Shown: positions 1-6,862 of the stretch, piece after piece
How the letters are laid out: each line of letters opens with the position of its first letter
Position numbering within the stretch: the first letter of the stretch is position 1
Assembly: GCA_900769735.1 (NCBI GenBank)
Contig: CAAGHY010000045.1
Location: forward strand, 1 to 8,002
Direction of reading: 5' to 3'
DNA: 8,002 nt
Origin: Rikenellaceae bacterium
GTDB taxonomy: Bacteria > Bacteroidota > Bacteroidia > Bacteroidales > UBA932
Notes under the pieces: model-generated
What the model was told of the DNA's origin: nothing
What the model saw: only the letters and a program-made list of their open reading frames with translations
The model's database searches: none
Translations under genes and position numbers: made by a program

Positions 1-1134
1 CATCTGCTCCAAGCCCCTCTTCAACTGAACAATCTCCCTTGGGGAAATCTTTCCGGCAGCAGCACGGGAAACAATCCTCTCCAGATCACCTATATTTGAA
101 AGCCTCTCCTGAATCTCCTCCACAGCTCCCGGATGGTTCACAAAAGTATCCACCACCGAATGCCTTTTCTCCATCTCATCAAGATCTTTTAAAGGCATTG
201 CAAGCCAGCTGCGGAGCATTCTGGCACCAAGAGGCGATGAACATTTGTCTATCACATCCAGCAATGAGGTACCCTCACCCCCTGCCGATGACTGGAAAAT
301 CTCCAGATTTCGGAAAGTGAAACGGTCCATCCATACAAAGCTGCCTCTGTCTATACGGGAGATAGAGCAAAGATGCGCCACACCTGTATTCTGGTTCTGC
401 TCCAGATAAAACAAAATTGCACCAGCAGCAGTTGTTCCAAGGGTAAGGTTCTCCACTCCAAAACCCTTGAGTGAATTCAACCCGAACTGTTTTTTCAGTT
501 TGTCTTCACAGGCCTGAGGCACAAACGCCCACTCATCCATAGTGGAGATATAATAGTTATTGCCAAAGCGCTCCCTGAAACCGCACTGGTATCCCTTCTG
601 CAGAACCACCTCCTTAGGGGCAAAATTTGAAAGGAGTACCTCAATATAGTCCAACGATCCCTCCGCCACTTTAAAAGTACCGGTTGAGATATCCAGGAAC
701 GCAACTCCACCCTTGTCACCTTTAAAATAAACCGCTCCAAGATAGTTGTTCTCTTTCTGGGTAAGAAGCTGCTCACTGTAAGCTATACCGGGGGTAACAA
801 GCTCCGTAACTCCTCGCTTTACAATCTTCTTTGTAAGCTTGGGATCCTCCAGCTGGTCACACACCGCCACCTTGTAACCTGCCCTTACCAACTTAGGCAG
901 ATAGGTCTCAATGGAGTGGTGAGGGAATCCTGCCAACTCCACGTGCTGCGCAGAACCGTTTGCCCTTTTTGTAAGGACAATTCCCAGCACCTTGCTTGCC
1001 GTTACTGCATCTTCTCCAAACGTCTCGTAGAAATCGCCCACCCTAAAAAGCAACAAGGCATCAGGATGCTGTGCCTTAACCTCAAAATACTGCTTCATCA
1101 GCGGAGTCTCAACTATCTTCTTTTTCTCGGTCAT
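1..1134 (-). CDS. mutS: DNA mismatch repair protein MutS, N-terminal part (3' end of gene outside window)
   Basis: MutS recognises mispaired or looped-out bases and starts methyl-independent or MutL-dependent repair in the cytoplasm. The frame is open from an ATG at 1134 to the left edge, giving 378 residues of a protein that is usually about 850-900 long. Residues 9-45 hold the mismatch-binding signature, with GDFYETFGEDA at 33-43; F35 and E37 are the Phe-x-Glu pair that stacks on and contacts the mismatch. The CDQLEDPK and VTPGIAYSEQ segments (about 93-122) are typical of domain I and its exit. A connector domain follows (about 125-245), and from about 255 the core/lever domain begins with FRNLEIFQS and GTSLLDVID. 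The ATPase Walker motifs lie beyond the window. The start is chosen because the protein begins just where MutS homologues begin and a promoter box lies 22 bases upstream. There is no Shine-Dalgarno sequence, as is normal in Bacteroidota. No damage is seen. Confidence 0.97.
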   Translation of the reverse strand, partial: MTEKKKIVETPLMKQYFEVKAQHPDALLLFRVGDFYETFGEDAVTASKVLGIVLTKRANGSAQHVELAGFPHHSIETYLPKLVRAGYKVAVCDQLEDPKLTKKIVKRGVTELVTPGIAYSEQLLTQKENNYLGAVYFKGDKGGVAFLDISTGTFKVAEGSLDYIEVLLSNFAPKEVVLQKGYQCGFRERFGNNYYISTMDEWAFVPQACEDKLKKQFGLNSLKGFGVENLTLGTTAAGAILFYLEQNQNTGVAHLCSISRIDRGSFVWMDRFTFRNLEIFQSSAGGEGTSLLDVIDKCSSPLGARMLRSWLAMPLKDLDEMEKRHSVVDTFVNHPGAVEEIQERLSNIGDLERIVSRAAAGKISPREIVQLKRGLEQM

Positions 1135-1155
1135 ATCTAATTCTTTGGTAACTAA

Positions 1156-1163
1156 CAAAAATA
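1156..1163 (-). promoter_or_regulatory. Candidate -7 box of the mutS promoter (TATTTTTG)
   Basis: Read on the minus strand, TATTTTTG fits the Bacteroidota primary-sigma -7 consensus TAnnTTTG exactly. It ends 22 bases before the mutS ATG, which would leave a leader of roughly 15 bases. The -33 element is weak: no TTTG lies at the usual distance, only TTTA at 1190-1187. By eye I found no other plus-strand CAAAnnTA match in the window, so this is the one promoter box supported here. Confidence 0.45.
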
Positions 1164-1178
1164 CGAAAAAATTTGCTT

Positions 1179-1208
1179 TCTCCCCTTAAATACAGCTGCA
1201 AGGGGAGA
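1179..1208 (-). terminator. Perfect 9-bp hairpin followed by a T-run (second terminator or mutS upstream structure)
   Basis: The arms TCTCCCCTT (1179-1187) and AAGGGGAGA (1200-1208) pair perfectly around a 12-base loop. On the minus strand the stem is followed by AAGCAAATTTTTT (1178-1166), so it could act as a backup terminator for the operon. It also covers the position where a mutS -33 element would lie, so a role as an operator or DNA structure is an alternative. The T-run begins seven bases after the stem, which is later than in an ideal intrinsic terminator. Confidence 0.45.
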
Positions 1209-1226
1209 TATTCCTGTATACCGCCA

Positions 1227-1270
1227 CTATAAAACAACTTCGGGCACAAAATCCAATGATTCTGTGCCCG
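1227..1270 (-). terminator. Intrinsic terminator of the surface-protein operon
   Basis: CGGGCACA (1241-1248) pairs with TGTGCCCG (1263-1270). After one A/C mismatch, AATC (1250-1253) pairs with GATT (1258-1261) around a CAAT loop. The stem begins 34 bases past the stop codon of the last operon gene. On the minus strand it is followed by AAGTTGTTTTATAG, a modest T-rich tail. Its position between the end of the operon and mutS, and its GC-rich base, support termination. Confidence 0.65.
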
Positions 1271-1304
1271 TAATGTGAAATTTTTGTAGTTGGGGAACTG
1301 GAGC

Positions 1305-2960
1305 CTAATGGGTGTTGAATTTCCCCACCACATAAACCTCTTTGCCTGTTCCCTGCAGACCTTCAACCACAACCCTGAAGTCCCCGCCATACAACGGTAG
1401 CACACAATCAAACTCAAAAACCTCACCAGCTGGAATTTCAATCATAGGATTCCAATAGATTGTAGAGAGAAAATTAGGATAATCACCCTCATTGGCCACT
1501 TTTCCCCCCAAGATGGCCACCGGCCAGCTTACACCGTCAAATCCAACAACACTCACATTCTTAGGAAAACTGATTCCCCCCATATCTCCTCTGAAAGTGA
1601 CAAAATTCACTATACCATCATAAATGAAATGATTGAGCATATATCTTCTTGGGTAAACAACTATCTGTTTTACCAGCTGTTGGTCCAAAGCCAAAATGGT
1701 TGAATGGTCACTCACAGGAATACCGTCAACCAATGCAAGACATCTTCCTTGAGCACCCCACAAAACTTTAAGTTCCGCTTTGGAGTTAAGCCCCCTCACC
1801 CTGGCAAAATTCACATATTCCCTAAGGGTCTCCTCCAAATTTGAGAAACGGGTATATTCATCCAAATTATAAACCAACGGCCTGGTATCACCCACAAAAG
1901 AATTATCTTTCTTCCTGCACATATCCAATAATGTATCAGCCTCAAACCTGCGAGAAATCTGCATCCTCCTGTTCCTCTCTTTAAGTGCATTATCCATTTC
2001 TCTTGAGATTCTCAGCTGCGGTATCTCAGCCACCTCCCTTTTATACACTTTCTGCAAAATCTCAATATCATATCTGCTGGCCGTATCCTTTGAACTTGCC
2101 CCCTGTGCCACACTCTTGCTGTCATCCAGCACCTCAAACACCAAATCTCTCCTTCCCATTACATTACATGTATGAAAAACAGCAATCCCATCCTCTCCAA
2201 CCTTATTCACATATACATCATCAGTATTCCCAACCGCACTCATATACACATATTTCCCGGCACAGTTCCCGCCATCTTTGGCCCTAACCTTCACCCTCAC
2301 AATCTCACCAGAATAATCCACCTCATCCAACTTCCCAAAATCCCCTTTCCTCTCCAACAAAGAAACCGAATTATATCTTCCCAGCAACTCCTCCAATCCA
2401 TCCAAGTGATACACCGAAACACTCAACTGCATTGCCTCATTCCCCTTATTTTCAATTTTCACAGGAACAACAGAACCCCTCTGTTCCCCTACCTTTACCG
2501 CAATATCACCTTTCTGCCCCAAAGCACCTTTTCCCGGAACCGCATCACCCACTGTAACACCATCTTTCACCCTTTTGGCACTTACTGTATTGAATACAGA
2601 AATAATCTTGCCATTAAATTCCCCTTCAGAATCCCCGCCATAAACTTTTGTATAAGAGACTATAGAATAATTTCCCGTTGCAAAATCCAGCGGAATCTGA
2701 AAGACTCCGCACCCCCTGCCACCAACAAGTGCCACCTTATGGGTTGCGGCAACCCCTTCCCGGCTCACAAACTGCAGGTACGCCACATCGCTCAGCCCAG
2801 AATACTCCCCAGTTGCAGCATCAATGCAATACACGCTGCACCACAAATTCTCCCCAGCCACATAAACATCCTTATCTGTAGAAACATAAACCCGCTCCTG
2901 AGCAAAAAGCACACTCCAGGAAACAAGCATCAATCCTAAAATATATAAACACTTTCTCAT
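1305..2960 (-). CDS. Secreted MG2-like / TonB-plug-like protein without a barrel
   Basis: This 551-residue exported protein has unknown ligand and role. Residues 1-20 are a signal peptide ending LFA, with cleavage likely before Q21. Residues 22-125 resemble the MG2 domain of alpha-2-macroglobulin-type proteins: the strand YVSTDKDVYVAGENLWCSVY matches the Bacteroidota pattern 'TD+..Y.AGE.+W'. Residues about 160-285 look like a further beta domain. Residues about 375-457 resemble a TonB-receptor plug, with LALVDGIPVSD (408-418), then QLVKQIVVYPRRY and DGIVNFVTF. The C-terminus (about 498-545, STIYWNPMIEI, then VVVEGLQGTGKEVY) resembles the beta-sandwich that ends such proteins. No transmembrane barrel follows the plug-like part. 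Related proteins I know of are often 800 residues or more, so this is a short form. It is the last gene of the operon, starting 20 bases after the DUF4249 gene, and a terminator follows. Its coding strand is very poor in C in its first half. Domain assignments are by pattern memory. Confidence 0.8.
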   Translation of the reverse strand: MRKCLYILGLMLVSWSVLFAQERVYVSTDKDVYVAGENLWCSVYCIDAATGEYSGLSDVAYLQFVSREGVAATHKVALVGGRGCGVFQIPLDFATGNYSIVSYTKVYGGDSEGEFNGKIISVFNTVSAKRVKDGVTVGDAVPGKGALGQKGDIAVKVGEQRGSVVPVKIENKGNEAMQLSVSVYHLDGLEELLGRYNSVSLLERKGDFGKLDEVDYSGEIVRVKVRAKDGGNCAGKYVYMSAVGNTDDVYVNKVGEDGIAVFHTCNVMGRRDLVFEVLDDSKSVAQGASSKDTASRYDIEILQKVYKREVAEIPQLRISREMDNALKERNRRMQISRRFEADTLLDMCRKKDNSFVGDTRPLVYNLDEYTRFSNLEETLREYVNFARVRGLNSKAELKVLWGAQGRCLALVDGIPVSDHSTILALDQQLVKQIVVYPRRYMLNHFIYDGIVNFVTFRGDMGGISFPKNVSVVGFDGVSWPVAILGGKVANEGDYPNFLSTIYWNPMIEIPAGEVFEFDCVLPLYGGDFRVVVEGLQGTGKEVYVVGKFNTH

Positions 2961-2980
2961 AAGCTTATCACTTTACACAT

Positions 2981-4183
2981 TTATCTTGGCCAGAAATCAG
3001 GTTTTGTACTGTTGGAATATACCCTGCAATCTGTACATTTATCCATTGCCCAATATGCTGAAAACACATCACCGTCGGGATAATTCACAGGTCTGTATCC
3101 CTCATAATAAGCAGTATTCCATATAGTTTTACTACCAGTCATAGAATTGGGAGGAATGGCATCAAGCAATATTTTTGAGCAACCTGTTTTAAATAAATGC
3201 ATAGATTTCCAATCTATAAAAATCCTCTTTTGGGTAGCAGTAGTCACATTTATATACCCCAAAACATATTCATCAGAATAGGTAACACTCTTGATGTTCC
3301 CAATTATCTCACTTGGTTGAGGACCAAAAAGTCCTCCTGTAGCAGAGGTGTTGTTCTTTATATTTTCCCAATAAATATAAGCCTCCTTATCCAATGCAGT
3401 CTGTTTAACCAAAATAGAATAAATTCCCATAAGCCTTGAATCTGTATTGGGAATCTCCTTAACTACAGATTTATAAATCACATTTTCTGTAAGTTTCTCA
3501 GTATTGGCTATATACGTTCCTACAAACTCTGCCTCACTGAAACAATACTGCCTTTCCATAACCTCCAACGGGTGCAGCACCCTCATCACCTGAGTTTTTA
3601 CACTATATTCCAATTCTGCAGGATACACAGCATTGCTTTCCCAATTTTCAGAATAGCTCCATTTGCAATACAGATAATCTCTGATACCATTTCCTTTGGT
3701 AGAAGTGGCATTATTATGGGTAGTAACCTCAATTCTGGCATAACTCCTGTCACCCGCAACAGAATAAGTAACGCTGTCTATTGCCGGAGAAACCAGCACC
3801 CCCTTAAATGCAGAACGGTACTCCCCCCTTCCCGGAATGGAAACCCCAAGCCTGTACCTCCCCCGCAAACTCAAATCCTCCGTATCAATCTCAAATACAT
3901 TATCTTCCAATTCTCTTCCCGACAACACCTCTCCTGCCTCACTCTCCACCCATACACTTGCCCCCAATGGAACCACAACAATAGAATCCTCATCAGCTGT
4001 AAGAGATTGGGTAAATCCCACCTTCACCCGGGTAACCCCACCCACAATAATATCACCGTCAATAACCACAAGCGGCTCGTCCAACCCCTGAATATCCCCA
4101 TCCTCAGGTTCATAATCATATATACAACCAGCCGCAACAATCAGCAGCATCATTGACAATATCCTGTATAAATTCTTAATCAT
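2981..4183 (-). CDS. DUF4249-family outer-membrane lipoprotein (paralogue A)
   Basis: This 400-residue protein belongs to a Bacteroidota lipoprotein family that is commonly encoded next to a TonB-dependent receptor; its molecular function is not established. Residues 1-19 form a lipoprotein signal with the lipobox AAGC, so C20 is the predicted acylated residue; Ala at -3 is less common than Leu. The mature end IYDYEPEDGD is acidic, compatible with export to the cell surface. The N-terminal part (about 35-135) reads as a beta domain, starting PLVVIDGDII. The C-terminal signature is TGGLFGPQPSE (282-292), VLGY (307-310), FIDWKS (322-327) and C383-T-D-C386 followed by YSNSTKPDFWP, a hallmark of the family. 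It starts 12 bases after the receptor stop. The gap GAGGGACAGGGT is purine-rich and the only Shine-Dalgarno-like stretch at an operon junction here. It is a close relative of the partial gene at the right edge. Confidence 0.88.
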   Translation of the reverse strand: MIKNLYRILSMMLLIVAAGCIYDYEPEDGDIQGLDEPLVVIDGDIIVGGVTRVKVGFTQSLTADEDSIVVVPLGASVWVESEAGEVLSGRELEDNVFEIDTEDLSLRGRYRLGVSIPGRGEYRSAFKGVLVSPAIDSVTYSVAGDRSYARIEVTTHNNATSTKGNGIRDYLYCKWSYSENWESNAVYPAELEYSVKTQVMRVLHPLEVMERQYCFSEAEFVGTYIANTEKLTENVIYKSVVKEIPNTDSRLMGIYSILVKQTALDKEAYIYWENIKNNTSATGGLFGPQPSEIIGNIKSVTYSDEYVLGYINVTTATQKRIFIDWKSMHLFKTGCSKILLDAIPPNSMTGSKTIWNTAYYEGYRPVNYPDGDVFSAYWAMDKCTDCRVYSNSTKPDFWPR

Positions 4184-4195
4184 ACCCTGTCCCTC

Positions 4196-6859
4196 TTAAA
4201 ACTTAAAGTTAAAATTCACATACGGTATTGGAGCACCAAAGATGCAGAGCTTGTGTCCTTTTATTTTGCCGTTGCTGTCGGTGTCAAAATAGATTGAATA
4301 AACATTCTTCCTGCCTGTAACATTATACACTCCAACCGTAAAGGAGAAGTGGGTGAATGCCTTTATCTTATGGGTGGGCTCAAAGTTCATTGCTGCATCA
4401 ATCCTAAAGTAATCCGGTATCCTGTGACCGTTTCTGGCAGAATAGTAGAGTTTGTAACCCCCGTCATACTCATATTTGGCCACCGGAATGGTAATTGGCC
4501 TGCCGGTAGAGTAGTCTCCGTTTACAGAGAGGCTTATCCTTTGGGTAAATTTCCAGTTGGCAACCAGTTTTACATCGTGAGGCTTGTCATACGAGGCATT
4601 GTACCAGTTACCGCCGTTAATGGCCATATCCCCTCTGTCGCCAACCTCCCTCAAACGGGTCTTTGACCAGGTGTAGGCCAGCCAGCCGTTCAGTTTGCCA
4701 AGAGGCTTTTTTAACATCAGTTCCACACCGTACGCCTCACCCTGGGTAGTTACCACATCCTCTGCAATATTCTTGTTCATAATAAGAACAGCACCGCTCT
4801 TGTAATCCAGGTAGTTGTCCATCTTCTTGTAATACCCCTCCAAAGAGGCCTCAACCTTATTTTGGAACATATTGGCATAGAACCCGCCTGCTGCCTGCCA
4901 TCCCTGCTGTGGCTTTATGTTCTTGTCGCTCAACTTCCATATATCAGTAGGGGACATTGCAGTGGTATTGGAGAGCATATGAATATACTGGCTCAAGCTG
5001 TTGAATCCCGCTTTAAATGAGACTGATTCAGAGAGCATCATTCTTCCACTTACCCTTATCTCCGGATTACTGTAAGTCTTTTCACCATTCTTGAACAGAG
5101 AGTATCTCAAACCATAATCCAGGAAGAACCTGTCCGATATGTTCCAGCTGTGGCTGATGTAGCCCGCCCCTTCAAGAGCTCTTTCTTTAGGGAGGATATC
5201 AGGCACAACCAGTGACTCTTCCCCATACGGAAGATAGCTTCCAGGTGAAAGGTCATAGTTTATGGCATCCACTCCGTAAGTGAGGGTATGGTTGCTGCTC
5301 AGTAGTGATTTGAACTTAAGTTTCCCGTATGCCTGCTTTATGTCAAATGACATCTCGTAGGAGTTTACAGGATTGAATTTGTCGTAGGTGGCATAACCGT
5401 ACATATCATATCCTGCCGCCAACTCCAGTTTATGTTTCTCGTGGAAATTGTATCTCCATTTTATTGAGGCGTTTGCATTCTCATATCTGTAACTGGTATC
5501 TGCACTGAACTTGAATGCATCCACTGAATAGTATCCGTTCAGGTGGATGGAGCTTTTCTCGTTGAACCTGTGGGTTACTCCGGCAGTTATATCGTAGAAT
5601 GAGGCTGCTCCATTGTTATATTCACTATTGTCGGGAAGAAGACCTAACAGCCAGTCTGAGTAGGTTCCCCTAACTCCTGCAATGAATGTGGTTTTGGAGG
5701 TGATTGGGCCCTCTATGTGGCCTCGGGCACTAAGGAGGCCAAGTCCCAAGGAACCGGTTATGTTCTTGTTGTTGCCCTCCCTGCTGTTTACATCCAGCAC
5801 TGAGGAGATACGGCCGCCGAACTCTACCGGAATTGAACTTTTGTACAGCTCTATGTCACTTACAAGATCCGGGTTGAAGCCGGAGAACATTCCAAACAGG
5901 TGGGACGGGTTGTAAACCGTACCCCCGTTGAACAGTACCAGGTTCTGGTCTGTGGCACCGCCGCGCACATTAAATCCGCCACCTGCCTCTCCAACAGATT
6001 TCACACCTGGAAGGGTTAGGATAATTTTTACCACATCGGCCTCTCCAAACACCACAGGCACCTTCTTCATACGGTCTATCCTAACTTTCTCTATACCTAT
6101 CTCATTGTTGCGCACCTTGCTGGCACTCTCTGCAGAAACTATTACACCTGTAAGGGCATAAACCTTCTCCTTAACAATTATATCAAGTGTACCGTCGTTG
6201 TACACCTGCAGATGCACCTTCATATCCTCCAAGGAGTATCCGCTTACATCAAGAGAAGTTTCACCCACAGGGAGGAGAATTTTGTAAAGACCTGCCGCAT
6301 CTGATTGTGCGTATGTTTGGGATGCACTGTTGAAAATATTTACCCCTATCACAGGTTCTCCCGTTCTGGAATCCCTTACATAACCGCTCAGGTAGGCCTT
6401 GCCGGAAGCTTTTCTGTTGTTCTTGTCACCTATCTGGTATACCTTGTTCTGGAGCATTGCAAGTTGCTGGTCAGTGCCAAGAAGCTCTGCATAAACCGGA
6501 TTCTGCTCCTGTTGTTTTTTTGCAGGGTTCTCTTCTGCGTACCAGTTTTCAGGCAATGCCTCCCTTATGGCAATACCCTTAAGGACAAAAGTGTACCCCT
6601 CAGTTTTGGAAATGATAAACCCTTTCTCCTGCAACTCCCCCTTTATATCCTCAAGCAAGGTAGGGCTCATAGTATTTATTGTAAAGGTGAGGTTTTTAGA
6701 TGTGGCATCTGAGGTATAATATATCTTCTCCTTGCTTGTGCGCTGCATTATACCCATTAGGGAATCCAAGCCAATATTTCTGTGAATAGAGGCATTTTGG
6801 GCAAACAGTGAAGATGCTGCAAGAAACAGTATAAGTATGGTAAGTACGCTTTTTCTCAT
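4196..6859 (-). CDS. TonB-dependent outer-membrane receptor (STN-like, carboxypeptidase-regulatory-like, plug, barrel)
   Basis: This is an 887-residue outer-membrane active transporter, predicted to be energised by TonB-ExbBD. Residues 1-20 are a signal peptide (LFA, then Q21). Residues about 30-95 look like an STN (secretin/TonB short N-terminal) domain, which in other receptors contacts an anti-sigma factor. A Q/K-rich linker runs from about 105 to 153. Residues about 157-232 are a carboxypeptidase-regulatory-like fold (LSGYVRDSRTGEPVIGVNIF). The plug is about 263-360, with KVPVVFGEADVVK, LPGVKS, GGGFNVRGGATDQN, NPSHLFGMFSGFNP and PVEFGGRISSVLDV, the typical signature of receptors paired with DUF4249 proteins. 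The rest is an aromatic-rich barrel ending in NFNFKF, with the terminal Phe expected for BAM insertion. The gene starts three bases after the upstream stop codon (TAG-AAT-ATG), suggesting translational coupling. No SusD gene is present, so this is not a Sus-type pair. The substrate cannot be read from the sequence. Confidence 0.96.
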   Translation of the reverse strand: MRKSVLTILILFLAASSLFAQNASIHRNIGLDSLMGIMQRTSKEKIYYTSDATSKNLTFTINTMSPTLLEDIKGELQEKGFIISKTEGYTFVLKGIAIREALPENWYAEENPAKKQQEQNPVYAELLGTDQQLAMLQNKVYQIGDKNNRKASGKAYLSGYVRDSRTGEPVIGVNIFNSASQTYAQSDAAGLYKILLPVGETSLDVSGYSLEDMKVHLQVYNDGTLDIIVKEKVYALTGVIVSAESASKVRNNEIGIEKVRIDRMKKVPVVFGEADVVKIILTLPGVKSVGEAGGGFNVRGGATDQNLVLFNGGTVYNPSHLFGMFSGFNPDLVSDIELYKSSIPVEFGGRISSVLDVNSREGNNKNITGSLGLGLLSARGHIEGPITSKTTFIAGVRGTYSDWLLGLLPDNSEYNNGAASFYDITAGVTHRFNEKSSIHLNGYYSVDAFKFSADTSYRYENANASIKWRYNFHEKHKLELAAGYDMYGYATYDKFNPVNSYEMSFDIKQAYGKLKFKSLLSSNHTLTYGVDAINYDLSPGSYLPYGEESLVVPDILPKERALEGAGYISHSWNISDRFFLDYGLRYSLFKNGEKTYSNPEIRVSGRMMLSESVSFKAGFNSLSQYIHMLSNTTAMSPTDIWKLSDKNIKPQQGWQAAGGFYANMFQNKVEASLEGYYKKMDNYLDYKSGAVLIMNKNIAEDVVTTQGEAYGVELMLKKPLGKLNGWLAYTWSKTRLREVGDRGDMAINGGNWYNASYDKPHDVKLVANWKFTQRISLSVNGDYSTGRPITIPVAKYEYDGGYKLYYSARNGHRIPDYFRIDAAMNFEPTHKIKAFTHFSFTVGVYNVTGRKNVYSIYFDTDSNGKIKGHKLCIFGAPIPYVNFNFKF

Positions 6860-6862
6860 ATT

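Noticed and set aside
1241..1285. Hairpin acting as a terminator on the plus strand
   Set aside because: The plus-strand T-run starts 10 bases after the stem and no plus-strand gene reads into it; the minus-strand operon end is the natural client.
1109..1441. Minus-strand open frame of 110 codons bridging the end of the MG2/plug gene and the start of mutS
   Set aside because: It overlaps two real genes in another frame and runs through both hairpins, with no family resemblance.
2172..2939. Long plus-strand open frame of 255 codons opposite the MG2/plug gene
   Set aside because: It is Pro-, His- and Ile-rich, has no recognisable domain, and is explained by the strong C bias of this strand, which removes stop codons. 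The opposite strand encodes a well-formed exported protein.
3572..4156. Plus-strand open frame of 194 codons opposite DUF4249-A
   Set aside because: Low-complexity composition and no signal or motif; it shadows the real lipoprotein gene in a C-rich strand.
2981..6859. SusC/SusD-type glycan uptake pair
   Set aside because: The receptor lacks the SusC-type layout and its partner has the DUF4249 C-terminal signature and no SusD-like helical repeats; no glycoside hydrolase is nearby.
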